Source: Ureaplasma sp. (GTDB lineage: Bacteria > Bacillota_I > Bacilli_A > Mycoplasmatales > Mycoplasmoidaceae). Taken from it: 15,322 nucleotides of DNA. The stretch is from contig JAHHTF010000018.1 of assembly GCA_020024775.1 (NCBI GenBank), positions 1 to 15,322 of the forward strand, in the 5' to 3' direction. Made by a program: the position numbers and the translations under genes. This document shows, one piece after another, positions 1 to 11,235 of the stretch; positions within the stretch are counted from its first letter, which is position 1, and every line of letters starts with the position of its first letter. The notes below the pieces were generated by a model. It was not told where the DNA came from and ran no database searches. It was given only the letters and a program-made list of their open reading frames with translations.

Positions 1-291
1 CACTAAAACGAAACAAATGAAAAAATATTTAAAAAATATTAATTAAATTATTTTTGAAAAATAAACAACAATTTTATATCTGTTGTATCCTATAACAATA
101 TTATGCAAATTGTTTTTTATGTATATCTATTTTACATAACTGTTTTGTTGTGCAAATATTATTAGATTCATATTTAATATTATAAAATTAATTATTAACA
201 TTATCATAGATAATGAATTTGAATAATTAGGTTAAATTTCAAATAAATGATCTTATTATAATAGTAAATAAAAAACTGAAAGGATATAAAT
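1..291. other. non-coding leader upstream of the large lipoprotein gene
   Basis: This 291-base stretch is very AT-rich and holds no convincing gene on either strand. Two short inverted repeats are visible: ACAACA (65-70) with TGTTGT (81-86), and AACAAT (94-99) with ATTGTT (109-114). The second is followed by a run of T and could be a weak terminator of a + strand gene ending before the window, but its stem is only six A/T-rich pairs. The promoter and ribosome binding site of the lipoprotein gene lie at its right end. Confidence 0.5.
257..284 (+). promoter_or_regulatory. promoter -10 and ribosome binding site of the M60-like lipoprotein gene
   Basis: TATAAT at 257-262 is a perfect -10 hexamer 30 bases before the start codon; no good -35 is seen, which is common in mycoplasmas. 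AAAGGA at 279-284 is a Shine-Dalgarno sequence 7 bases before the ATG at 292. It fixes that start over the in-frame ATG at 421. Confidence 0.7.
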
Positions 292-3200
292 ATGAAGAAA
301 ACTAAAAAAATAATTTTAGGAACAATTTTAATGACTACAGCCACTGCTGCTATTGCTAGTACAGTTGCTTTTGCTGCAGTTTCTTGTAATAATTCGTCAT
401 CATCGAAACCCAAATGAGAAATGAGCTCAAAAGATTTAAATGAAATCTATTTAGCTATTAATAATAGGGTTTCAAATATTAGTAGTGTTGATAGTATTAA
501 TACAACTGAAAAAACTATCAAATTAGACATTGAAAGTTTAGATTTTGTTAAAAACAACCAACTATCAGTTGGTGATATCACTTTAGTACCAAGTAATAGT
601 GAAGGTTCAGAATTTGCAAAATATACTGCTAGTTTTGATTTAGGTTATATTAATAATGAACCATTAAAATTACCAACAGATAATTCAGATTTTATTATTA
701 CTGATTCTTCAACTCCTAATAAATCAACACTAACAACAAAACCAATCTTAACTAAAATTGCTCAGACTATTCAAAGTAGTATTACTCAATCAGTTCAAAA
801 TATTGGAGATGCCGCGCAAGTTCCATTAGCATCTTTAAATATTAAAAATAATATTAATGAAAAATTTAAAGATCAGCTTCAAGGTAACTCAGTTACTAAT
901 GTTGAAATCCAACCATTTGGAAACTACACTCCAGTTAGATACCAAATTGTTTTAACATTTACTAAGAATGTAAACATTAGTATCCCAGGTTATAAAAATG
1001 GGGCAGATGTAAACCAATTAATAAGTGTCAATCCAATTGTTTCATCACAATTATCTGATAATGTTAAAGCTAACCAAGCAAGTGGTTATAGACAAGGAGG
1101 ATTGTTCTACAAAAAAGAAATTGGTGAACATTCTAGAACCCCTTGTACTACTTATTATCAAACAGAACTTGAAACTTTGTATGGATCAAAAGGTTTTATG
1201 TATCCAGGATACAATTGTAACTATGAATCAAGTGAATCAGCTGTTCCAAATGGTTATTTAACAATTGATGGACAAAGAATTGATTTCATGCAAAAAGTAA
1301 TGGATGAAACAGTCGCATACACTCATTTAGATGATAAGAAACAAGAAGTTACAGAACAAGTTACTTATTCAAATCCAGGTTATATTTTATCTGAAATCCA
1401 AAAAGGAACTTTCAAAAAACACCCAGCTGCTAAAAATTTTTATGAGCAAAATGTAACTGATGCTACATTAGCAGTTGACACTGAATTTATTGTATCATCT
1501 GCTGTTGATGGAATGACTCCATTGGGATTATATGCACCTGCTGGTGAAGTAATGAAACTTCAGTTTGATAAAGAAACTGTAGAAAAGATGAAACTGAAAA
1601 ATCCTAACATTCAAATCATTATCAATGATAACTATTGAAGAAATAAAGCCAGAGGAAACTCAGGGCAAATCTCTAATAGATATCCTCACTTAATGACTAC
1701 CTTTGATGTTGATGTTAATCAACTAACAGAAGCTAATAATTATACATTCGAATTTGGAACTCCATTCGGAGGAAGTATCTCAATTATTTGTCGAGCTGGA
1801 TACTTAGAAAACTCAGATGAAATTGGAAATGGAGACTGAATTAAATTCAAAGTTTTAAATGCTGTTAAATCATTAGCATACTTTGATGGTTTCACAACTT
1901 TAGAAGATTGAAACAAACAAATCGAAGATGTAAGAAACAATAAAATTACTTCTCCAATTATCGATTTCACAAGTTATTTATATGGAGCTCATATCCCATT
2001 TACAGACACTATAAATAAAGTATGTGTCGATGTTCCACTTGATAACTTCGTTTATCCAAAAGAAATCTGTGGTAAATGAAATGATTTCTTATCATTAAGT
2101 AATTATTACTCTAAATACTCAAGTGATGGTAGAGTAAGAAGACTTGATATGAAGTTCTGTGATGATATCTGAGATAGTGCTGCTGCATTTGGTGGATCAA
2201 TGATATTCTATTGTCCAATTAGATGAGGAGCAGGATCATTTTTAAAAGGTGGAGATCCTATTAATATATCTAACTGAGGAGTATTACATGAAATCAACCA
2301 TAACTTTGAAAATGATAATGCTTTCTTTAATTTAAGAAGTCACCCAGGAACTAACACAGTTAACTTGTTTGATTTAAGTGTAATATCAGATGCTGGTAAA
2401 TACAGAAATGAAATCAACATTGATAACGATGTAGTTTCACATGATATTTATTCTAACCCTAAGGCTATGGGTTGACCAAGACTAAGTTCACCATTTGAAA
2501 CTGTGGTTTCATTAAAACCTCAATTTGCTCAAGGTTGAGAATCTGAATGAAGTTGATATGGTGCACTACTTTATACATTAGGTCCTCAATTGTTTTCTCA
2601 ACTTGCAATTGATAATGCAAATGATTTCCCTAACAAAAAAGAAAACACTAGTTGAAGTCCAGTTAAAGAAATCATTTATTTATCTGATTACTTAAAAACA
2701 AACATTTGAGATCACTTATGTAAAATGTCTCCAAAATGAAATAGTATTCCTAAAACATATAATTATTGACCATGACCAATGCCAGGCGAAAAAGGTGAAA
2801 ATGGAAAACCATTATTAACTAAACAAGATGAAAAACAACTTAATGCATTAAGTAAATACCCAACCATTGATTTCATGGCTAATCTATATGCATGTAGTCA
2901 ATACTTTTATGATTCTGAAACCAAAACATTTAAAGAATCATATGATTCAACTACATCATATCAAATCCCAGCATTCCAACCATATACATTCCAATTTGAT
3001 AAATATATAATTTCTCAAAACAATGATTTTGATTGAGACAGAATCGATTTCCCTAAAACAACAAAATTAGGTGGTACATTAGAAACAGATCCAAATAATC
3101 CAAAGAATGTAATCTATACACCTAATAGCTCAGCAATTAAAGAAACTGATGAATTCGATGTAACTATTTATCCATCTAATTTTAAAAACAAACCTAAGAA

Positions 3201-4749
3201 CTATGTTCCAGCTTATAAATGAAAAATTAAAGTTCGTCAAAACGTTAACAAACCTTTAATTACAAGTTATTTACCATTTGAAAGAAAACTAAGTTCTGCA
3301 CAATGTTTAGATAAAGTTGGAGTTGGCGCAAATAAATCAAATCAAGAACCACCAATAGCAATTTCAACTAACCCATTACTAGCTTGAAACAAAACTAATA
3401 CATTTAGTAAAAAAGACAAAGATGGAGTACAAAAACAAGGAGCTAAAGTTGAATTTAACTTTATTGTTCCAGAAGATGGAGAATACCAATTATATGGTAA
3501 ATGAGATGATGGAGTAAGATTAGTCATTGATGATGAAGAAATCTATCAAAGCATTAAAATCCTTAATGATTACACACCAATGGGTAAATCATTTAATTGA
3601 ACTAAAGGACAAGTAGTTAATGTTAAACTAGGTTTAATTAATGCTATTAATGATGGTCACTTTGCTTTTGAGTTTAGAAAACTAGGAGCTGTACCAACTG
3701 ATCCAAACACACCTAGACCTTACACACCAATTGATATTATGAAGAACTGTGTAATCCCACAAGTTAATACAAAATCAGCAACACCAGAACAAATCAATGA
3801 TTATGTTCATTCAGATTTATATAACTATAAACCAAGAGAAGTTAATTATTCAATCTTTAAATCAAGAAACAAAAATTCAACTCCAGATTACTTAAACTTC
3901 TTACCTACTACTGATTATGAATTCTGAAACATTCAAGGAGATAAAAAACTAAAAGCTGATAGTTTAAAGAATTCCTCAGGAAGATTTGAAAACTGAAGAA
4001 GTGTTCAAGACAAAAATGGTAAAAGATATGGAGTTGCAAATATTGAGGTTGATTTCAATCAACCAACTGCAATTGCATCATGAATGATGGAAAGTCCAAA
4101 CTATTGATGAAAATATATTCCCACTCATTATCAAATTATTTTAGTTGATAATCAAGGAAATGAATTTGATTCAGGAATCAACGTTAACACTAAAAGAAAC
4201 CAAAACTATATGGTTTATGATTTTGAACAAACTTATAACAATATTGTTAAAGCTAAAATCAATCTTTGAGAACAAGAAGATGATCCAAGTGATTATGCAA
4301 TTGTTATCCAATCAATTAGATTCTTATCAGAACCAACTAATCTAGATGCTACATTAGCATTTAATAATCCATTTATTTCATTGAATGGTCAATTAGAATA
4401 CAAACCAAATGATGATACAATCAATTTATCTAATGTGAATGGAATGTATCTGTTATCAAGTGGTAATGGAGATATCATTGAATTCAATTTAGCTAATTGT
4501 GATAGATTCATCATTAGAGGAAGAAAAGCTCCAACAGATGGAGTATTTGATGTCTATGTTAATGATGAATTAGTTGGCCAAGATGTTTCTTGTAATGCAG
4601 ATCAAATCTTAATGAACCAAGATTTATTTAAATACACTAATAAATCCAAAGCAGATGTATTAAAAGTAAAAATTGTTAACAAATCAAACAAACAATTATA
4701 CTTTAATTCCATTCTTACATTTGGTACAAACACAAGCTTTGTAAAATAA
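292..4749 (+). CDS. very large surface lipoprotein with M60-like metallopeptidase and PA14-like domains
   Basis: 1485 codons with many in-frame TGA (Trp) codons. The N terminus is a lipoprotein signal peptide: a Lys-rich start, a hydrophobic Ala/Thr-rich stretch and the lipobox AAVSC with Cys32 as the likely lipidation site, so the protein should be anchored outside the membrane. Residues about 404-820 resemble the M60/enhancin-like fold: 'PLGLYAPAGEV', then 'RYP' and 'GTPFGGSISI', and the zinc motif HEINH at 666-670. Around residues 1000-1130 is a PA14-like beta-barrel with 'GEYQLYGKWDDGVRLVIDD' (W1071, D1072, D1073). About 1210-1352 resembles a galactose-binding (F5/8C-like) domain, and 1370-1485 is another beta-rich domain. 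M60 proteins cut mucin-type glycoproteins, so a role in attacking host glycoprotein is likely but inferred. The usual distal Glu zinc ligand is not where expected. The gene is alone, with its own promoter and terminator. Confidence 0.85.
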
Positions 4750-4751
4750 AA

Positions 4752-4780
4752 AACTAGTCGATAAGACTAGTTCTTTTTAT
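4752..4780. terminator. bidirectional intrinsic terminator
   Basis: AACTAGTC (4752-4759) and GACTAGTT (4765-4772) form a perfect 8-bp stem with a 5-base loop. It is followed by CTTTTT on the + strand and, read from the other side, by a long T run. It sits between two converging genes (the lipoprotein ending at 4749 and the membrane protein ending at 4780) and can end both transcripts. Confidence 0.85.
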
Positions 4781-6093
4781 TACATCACCATTTTTAAGTG
4801 AGTGTTAATCACTTTATTTAATTTAACAAAAACAAGATCAACACAACCTAAAGGAGAAGTTTGCAAACCTGGTTTTGTTTGAATTAAGATTGATGATAAT
4901 ACATTCTTTGAAATACCAGAAGCTGATTTGTGCTTAATTATTAATGAGTTAATAACAATTACCCCGAACACTAATAATGTTCAAAATATAGCTTTATTAT
5001 CAGCGGTATTATTAATAAAATCATTACCATTTGAATACACTAAGAACATGTTGAATGCAATCATGTAGATAGTATTAGAAATAAAATCATAATGATGTCT
5101 TGAATTCTTATAATGATTGTTAGCTAATAGTTCACTCTCAATCACTAACTCTTGTGTTGGTAATTCTGATAAGAATACATTTTTAGTATCATGATGATAT
5201 TCTTTAATTCTGTTTTTATATTTGATTAAGCCATATAAATACACCATTAAGTAGATTGATAAGAAGCTTAATAAACATACTAATAACATCAAGAAGATGT
5301 TAATTGTTAACACTTTTCAATCAAACAATAAATAACTAGTGAAGAATAAATATAATGTTGGAGAACTAACCATATTTAAATAATCATAAACTACTGCTAC
5401 TTTATTTAATTTAGTTAAGTCTTTGTTTTCTTTAATAACTTTTAATCCAACAATCACTGAGATTACAACTAATAAAATCAAATACAAGAAGAATGAAATT
5501 GCATATGCTCCTGAGTTTAAAATGCTATCAAACATTTCTAGTGGAATTAAACCAAACAATGTTTGTTTAGTAAATTCTTTCCCTAATTTTAGTTCAGGAA
5601 TGTTTAGATTCTTAACATATAAATTATTATCTGAGAACATCATTGCAAATCCAAATGCAATCAATGCTACAAGTGTAATGAATCCTAATTTCTTAAAAAA
5701 TAATTTTCAATCATGAGTTTTTAATAAGAAGGTAATTGAACTAATAGCAACTGCAGGAATTACTACTCATAATCCCAAGAACACAGCTAGTACCATCCAA
5801 TAACCTAATGCAATATTAAATGCAAAAGCTTGCTTAACTCATAATTTAGTTAGTCCATTAAAATTATTTGCACTTGCAAAACATAAACCAAAAATTAATC
5901 CTAAGATCAATGCAGCAATGCTACCATACTTACTATTTAAAAATTTGTTTTTCTTTAAGAACTTACATAAAAAACCATAAACAACTAAACCTATAACTAT
6001 TAGTAATGAAAAGAAAACAAATACTATAGCTATAGGTTCAGATAAATCAAATACGGTTGTTCAGGTAGTAAAGTCTATTTTAGGTGCTAGCAT
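4780..6093 (-). CDS. multi-pass membrane protein, last gene of the phosphate-uptake operon
   Basis: 437 codons, reading through several TGA (Trp) codons. I do not recognise the family. About nine hydrophobic segments can be seen, roughly at residues 18-40, 50-68, 85-110, 125-145, 195-220, 238-260, 262-290, 335-352 and 370-390, with a charged, His-rich loop between the seventh and eighth. No signal peptide, ATPase motif or known transporter signature is visible. The ATG (6093-6091) is one base after the phoU stop codon and has no clear ribosome binding site, so it is probably translated by coupling to phoU. Its place at the end of a pst-phoU operon suggests a link to phosphate or ion balance, but this is context only. 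A bidirectional terminator follows directly. Confidence 0.75.
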
Positions 6094-6094
6094 T

Positions 6095-6757
6095 TTATCT
6101 ATTTAAATCAATATAATTAAATGCTTTAATTACATTATAAACATGTACAATTACTTTTTCTAAATAGTTGAAGGCCATTACTAGATCAACTAGAATTGTA
6201 TTTTCTTGTTCATCAATGATGTTGTCTCTTGATAAACAATGAATAGTTGATTTGATTTGTTCTTTTACGAATGCTTCATATTCTCTTAATAATTGTTTGA
6301 TTTCTTTTTTAGTTTCAGACATCTCTTTGTTTAAAAACAATTCATATGCATTAGAAACAATATAAATACATTTTTCAAATGATTTCATAAAGTTCTTGTT
6401 TAATTCATCATCTAGTTTAACTTTGTTTAAAAATAGTGCAACATCATATATATAATCAGAAGCTTTTTCTAATTCTTTTGCAGAATTCATACAAGATACA
6501 ATAAATCTTAAATGTCCTGCTCTAGGAGAATTAGTTTGGATGATTCAAATTGAAGAGTTTAGAGCATCTTCATATAGAATATCACTTTGTTCTTCATCAT
6601 TACTAATTTCTTTTAAAACTTCTTCATTGATGGTGTTTTCATTTTTATATGTTTCAAACACCTTTTTATTCATCTTTACAATATGTTCAAAGAATCTAGA
6701 GATTTCATCAAACAAATCGTTTTTGGATTCCTTTAGTAAAGGATAATTTGTTGCCAT
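6095..6757 (-). CDS. phoU: PhoU-like phosphate transport regulator
   Basis: 220 codons. PhoU is a cytoplasmic helical-bundle protein that binds metal and tunes the Pst transporter according to phosphate supply. The whole protein is predicted helical with charged heptads. The segment 'RAGHLRFIVSCMNSAKELEK' followed by S-D-Y (E97, D101) matches the conserved PhoU pattern 'LR..........LE+..D', and the length is typical of PhoU (about 215-230). An in-frame TGA encodes Trp just before this segment. AAAGGA lies 6 bases before the ATG. The gene starts 23 bases after pstB and leads into the membrane protein gene with a 1-base gap, so it is part of the pst operon. Mycoplasmas lack a recognised PhoR/PhoB pair, so direct control of the transporter is more likely than signalling to a kinase. 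Confidence 0.85.
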
Positions 6758-6780
6758 AATATTATTCCTTTCTTATAGTT

Positions 6781-7722
6781 TTATAATTTACCAAACAAAT
6801 AGTCTTGCGTCAACTTTTCTTTTGGATATGTAAAGAACTCTCTTGTCCTGTTATGTTCAATAATCTTACCTTTATAGAAGAACACTGTTTCATCACTTAC
6901 TCTTTGTGCTTGAGACATTGAGTGCGTTACAATGATGATGGTATATTTTTCTTTTAGTTTTAAGATTAATTCTTCAATCCTACTAGTAGCAATTGGATCT
7001 AATGCTGAAGTTGGTTCATCCATTAAGATTACTTCAGGGTTTAGTGCTAATGTTCTAGCTAAACATAATCTTTGTTGTTGACCACCTGATAAATCTAAAC
7101 CTGATTTATCAAGATCATCTTTAACATCATCTCACAATGCTGCATTCTTTAAAGATTCTTCAACAATTTTATCTAATACTTCTTTGTCTTTGATTCCATA
7201 GTTTCTTGGAGCAAAGGCAATATTATCATAAATAGACATTGAGAATGGTGTAGGTTTTTGAAACACTAAACCAACTCTTGTTCTTAATTCTAATGGGTCT
7301 AATTGTTTAGAGTTCAGATGCATTCCATCAAAGTAGATGTCACCATCTACTACAACTCCATCAATTGTATCGTTAATTCTATTCAAACATCTTAAGAATG
7401 TTGACTTACCACAACCAGATGGCCCAATAAAAGCTGTTACTTTATTTTTCTTTAGGTTTAAATTTAAATCAAATAAAGCTTGCTTTTTACCATTCAGATA
7501 TCAAAGGTTTAAATTAGTTACCTCAAATACATTATCAAAATCAAAATCTTCTTTTAAAGTATTAATTTTATTTTTTTCTTGGTTAATTAATTCTTTTAAA
7601 TCAATCTTTTTTTGTTTTGACAATTTGGATTTAATAAAAATCTTTTTATATCAAGGAGATTGTTTTAACAATACCAATAGTTCTGGTAATTCCATTTGTT
7701 CGTATTTTGATTTTTTAACCAT
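6781..7722 (-). CDS. pstB: phosphate ABC transporter ATP-binding protein PstB
   Basis: 313 codons. PstB hydrolyses ATP on the cytoplasmic face to power phosphate import. All ABC motifs are visible: Walker A GPSGCGKST (residues 100-108), the Q-loop in 'GLVFQKPTPFSMSIYDNIAF', which is typical of the PstB subfamily, the signature LSGGQQQR, Walker B VILMDEP, the D-loop SALD and the switch histidine in VTHS. One in-frame TGA encodes Trp in 'ALWDDVKDDL'. The ABC domain starts only near residue 65. The 60-odd residues before it are Lys-rich and not part of the usual PstB, which is about 250-270 long. The ATG at 7722 is preceded by AGGT at suitable distance, and the gene begins 16 bases after the end of pstCA. 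Confidence 0.93.
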
Positions 7723-7738
7723 ATTTTTATACCTATAT

Positions 7739-9880
7739 TTATATATATTTTAATTTAATTTTCTTTAATCCAAATAATAAATATTTATTTTTATCAGGAG
7801 TTAGTGAATAATCTTGTTGATCTTGTTGTGACACTTCAATTTGATGATTGTGAATTTTGTGTTTGTTTTTCTTTTTAAATTCTTTAATTAAAATGTTTGA
7901 TTTAGATTGCATCATGATGTTTCAATACAGCTTGATTTCTTCTTTAAATGTTTTATAGTATGGAATCAAGACATGACCAATGACTGTTAAACATAACACC
8001 AGTAATAAAGTTGATAGTGCAGCATCATACATGATACTAACTGAACTTGCTCCTGATGAAGAATATAATTGAGCATAGATTCTAGTAGTTAATGTTTGAC
8101 CTGGGTTCATAATAGCAATTGTTGAAGATGATGATAGTCCTGCTGTCAGATACAACGGAGCAGTTTCAGATAGGATTCTACCAATTGATAAAATCACAGA
8201 AGAAACAATTCCTTTAACTGCAGCTGGTAAAACTACTTTAAATACTGTTTCGTTTTTAGTACATCCTAAACAGTAAGCATTTTCTCTAACAATCATTGGA
8301 ATCTTTTGTAATGCTTGTTGGATGTTTCTAATTAAGTTAGGTAATATTACAATTCCAATTGTTAAACAACCTGCTAATAAAGATTGTCCAACAGTTCCAG
8401 CCATCGTTAATCCAATTGTTTGAATAAAGAAGATTGATCCAAACATCCCAAAGATGATTGATGGAGTTGCACCTAATGAATCAATAAAAAACAATACTGT
8501 TGATTTAAGTTTTTTATTCTTAACATATTCATTTAAGAAGATAGCTAAAATCAAAGCAATTGGTAAACATATTAATGTAGTTGTAATAATAATTAACAAT
8601 GTATTAATTGTTGCTTGTCCAGTGGTATCCCGATAGTATTGGAAGATGGTTGAATGATGTTCATTCACAACTCCAAATCCTTTGATTAAGATATCTAAGA
8701 TGATTCATGAAATAAATCCAAAGACAATGGCAAATGCAACCGATTCTCAGAAGATTTTTCAATATGAATAAAAATACATTGCAGGTTTATTTTTGGTTTT
8801 TGTTTTAACAATGTTATTGATATCGCTTTGTCAAGTTTCAACATTGATTTGGTTTCGTTTATTCTTATTTAGTTTTGAAAAAGCATAACTAATATCAGAT
8901 CAAACTTTCCCAAACCAAGCTCTTACTTTTTTATTAAAAGCATTTAGTTTTGGATATTTAGACATGTTCTTACTAGAAGTCAAGAACATTACAATTCCAT
9001 TTAATATCATTACTACTACAAATAATACTATTCCATAGAAGTATAATAAACTCTTAGAACTTTCAGAACCATTTTCTGAAAATAATCCTTTAGAGATAAC
9101 TGCACCTAATGGAGCTAAACTTGATTTTAATACTGGAATTAATCCAGCATCTAATTGGTTGGAATAATCCCAACTATCTAATATCATACTTACAGCCATT
9201 GTTTCACCAATTGCTCTCGTGAAAGCAATAATAACTGCAATTGTAATTGCTCCTCTAGTTTCTTTTTTAACAACCTTATACATTGATTTAGTATAAGTCA
9301 TTCCTAAACTAATTGAAGTTGATAATAATCCAATATCAACCGAATCATAAGCATTCAATGTTAAACTAGTAATTGTTGGAATAATCATGAAAGACAACAT
9401 AAAGATTCCAGTTAACACTGTATAACTTGTGTTTAGTCCAAAGATTTCTTTAACAATTACTCCCAGTGATTGTGAAGCAAATAAACCAAAGATTACAGAA
9501 GGAATCCCTGAAGTAGTTTCTACAATTACTTTTAATCATTTTTGTAGCTTTGGATTCTTAATCCTAAACTTAATAATGGATGCGGTCTTTATTCCTAGTG
9601 GAACTGCAATTAAGATTGCTCCAAATGAAATCAAGAAGGTAATGGATAAAGGAATCCAAACAGATACTTGTTTAGAAGTTTGATCAGCAAAATTAAACTT
9701 GTTACTAAACAAGATATTATTGAATCCATAGTGTTGAATTCCAGGAACACTCTTTACAATAATGAAGATGATAATCATTACAAAGAAAGCAACAAATCCT
9801 CAAGCAAATCCATGGGAAATACCTTTAATGATTTTCTCTCTTAAATTCTTTGAATCATAATGTTTTACTTTAGTTGTCAT
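7739..9880 (-). CDS. pstA: fused PstC-PstA phosphate ABC transporter permease
   Basis: 713 codons, one frame from 9880 to 7739 with TGA read as Trp. It forms the membrane channel for phosphate. Two permease halves are joined. The PstC-like half (residues about 1-330) carries the coupling loop 'AFTRAIGETMAVSM' (E226). The PstA-like half (about 385-650) carries 'SIGRILSETAPLYLTAG' (E572). Each half has about six membrane segments, and a charged linker of some 60 residues separates them. Such fusions are known from Mycoplasma genitalium and relatives, so this is probably not an assembly error. After the last membrane segment there is an unusual tail of about 60 hydrophilic, Lys/Gln/His-rich residues (from W653). 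The ATG overlaps the pstS stop codon by one base (TAATG), so the two are translationally coupled. Confidence 0.93.
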
Positions 9881-11049
9881 TAGTAAGCCCCATATAAATT
9901 ATTATTTGCTGAATTTCTATTTGGATTATGATTGATTAGTTCATAATCAGAAACAAAGAAATTGTCATTAATCATCATTGTATTAGATTGTTCTGTGGTT
10001 AATGGAGAGTATCCCATTGATACAATATCTTGATAAACTCTTGAGTTTTTATCGATTGCTTGGATTCTTAATCAATCAATGAATTGTTTTAAACCATTAC
10101 TCATGTTATTGATTTTAAACTCTAAATTAAATGGTCTGTATCATTTGTAATTTTGAGGAAAGTTTAATTCATTAGTTGATTCATTAATTAATGCTTGATT
10201 ATTTAATGTAGCAATTTGAAATCCATTAGCTTTAATCAAATCCAAATTATTTAAAATGAATCCTGATGATAAATAAGTTAATTCAATTTCATTGTTAGCT
10301 AGATTATAATCATTAATCTTGTTTCAGGTTTGTAGGTTGGATTCATCAGTTGCTTGAGTAAGTTTTCCATAGTTTCCAGTTTCTAAGATTTCTTTAGTAG
10401 TTTTATCTATTTGATTATGGAAAGGATTATTTTGTAAGAATGCTTCTGCAGTCCCTGATAAACTTGCTCCACCAGTTTTTGCAAATGGAACAATCTTTAA
10501 TGAAGTACTTGTAATGCTTGAACCATCTAAAGATGGTGAATATATGTTTTGATTACTAGAATCATAATAATATTGATTCTGACCTGTGAATGCTTTAAAG
10601 AATGCTTGGAAGTTAGATAAATTAATATCGAAATTATTCACTAACTTCTGTTTGGTTTTATAAATGATTCCAATTCCATCTCAAGCAAAAGTAAAAGTTT
10701 TAACTTTATCTTTTTCTCAAGTCGGTCCATATTTTGTATCATTGTAGTTACTTGGAGTTCCTACATCTGATTCACTTGGATCTTTGGAAATCATTCCAAT
10801 TTGTTTAAGATTTTTAACCATATTAGAAATCCCAATAGATGAACCCCCGGCATCTACAATGATTTCTGCACTAGTATAATCTTTTGCAATTTCAGCCATT
10901 AATGGTTGAATGGTTGATGAACCTGAGACATAAATCCAATCAGGAAACTTTCAGTCAACAAAACAAGCAATGAAAATTGCTAAGGGGATAATTATCATTA
11001 ATATGATTAAAGTAATCCTAATGGCCTTTTTTTTGTCTTTTTTATTCAT
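9880..11049 (-). CDS. pstS: phosphate-binding protein PstS, membrane-anchored
   Basis: 389 codons. PstS captures phosphate outside the cell and delivers it to PstCA. A Lys-rich start and a hydrophobic stretch (residues 12-28) end in 'FIAC', so Cys29 may be lipidated; otherwise the segment would be an uncleaved anchor. The mature part begins with 'VSGSSTIQPLMAEIAKDY', the classic first phosphate-binding loop of PstS, followed by 'GGSSIGISNMVKNLKQIGM' and SKD, matching the second ligand loop. 'FAWDGIGIIYKTK' matches the strand after it. TGA codons encode Trp at several points. First gene of the operon, with its own promoter at 11080-11085. The ribosome binding site is weak. It ends in TAATG, overlapping the start of pstCA by one base. 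Confidence 0.9.
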
Positions 11050-11079
11050 GATATTTGTGATTCTTTAAGTATTACAATA

Positions 11080-11085
11080 ATTATA
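11080..11085 (-). promoter_or_regulatory. promoter -10 of the pst operon
   Basis: On the minus strand the sequence reads TTATTATAATT, containing a perfect TATAAT 30 bases upstream of the pstS ATG. The region 17-23 bases further up is T-rich (TTTTTA), giving only a poor -35, which is usual in mycoplasmas. No second promoter is evident between the five pst operon genes. Confidence 0.6.
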
Positions 11086-11160
11086 ATAAAAAAATATTTC
11101 ATTAAAAATTTTTTACACCATTTTAATAAAAATCTATTTTAGGTTATTTTTTAAGGAAGA

Positions 11161-11179
11161 TTATAGATTACATCTATAA
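11161..11179. promoter_or_regulatory. perfect dyad between pstS and rnpB, possible operator
   Basis: TTATAGAT (11161-11168) and ATCTATAA (11172-11179) are perfect inverted arms separated by TAC. The dyad lies in the 186-base gap between the divergent pstS and rnpB genes, about 75 bases upstream of the pst -10. The arm also contains TATAAT (11175-11180) on the + strand. It may be a regulator site or an accidental AT-rich palindrome. No protein in the window is an obvious DNA-binding partner. Confidence 0.35.
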
Positions 11180-11206
11180 TAATTTAAATCAAACTTAAAT
11201 AGATAT

Positions 11207-11235
11207 TTATTGAATAATAGAATAAAATATATAAG
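11207..11235 (+). promoter_or_regulatory. probable rnpB promoter
   Basis: TATAAG at 11230-11235 serves as a -10 about 7 bases before the likely 5' end of the RNA, with TTATTG (11207-11212) at 17-base spacing as a possible -35. TATAAT at 11175-11180 is an alternative further upstream. Confidence 0.45.

Noticed and set aside
204..413. Open frame on the minus strand across the lipoprotein start.
   Set aside because: It overlaps the signal peptide coding region in antisense and has a low-complexity sequence.
421..4749. The lipoprotein region looks like many broken genes, with stop codons at 1636, 1837, 1909 and onwards.
   Set aside because: All these stops are TGA at Trp positions; no TAA or TAG occurs in frame between 292 and 4747. 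It is one intact gene under the mollicute code.
7337..7753. Open frame of 138 codons on the + strand, opposite pstB.
   Set aside because: It lies antisense to well-conserved ABC transporter motifs, is dominated by Phe/Ser/Lys from AT-rich antisense sequence, and has no ribosome site.
7739..9880. Separate pstC and pstA genes with a frameshift or assembly fusion between them.
   Set aside because: The frame is continuous, the linker is a normal charged stretch, and the same fusion is known in other mycoplasmas.
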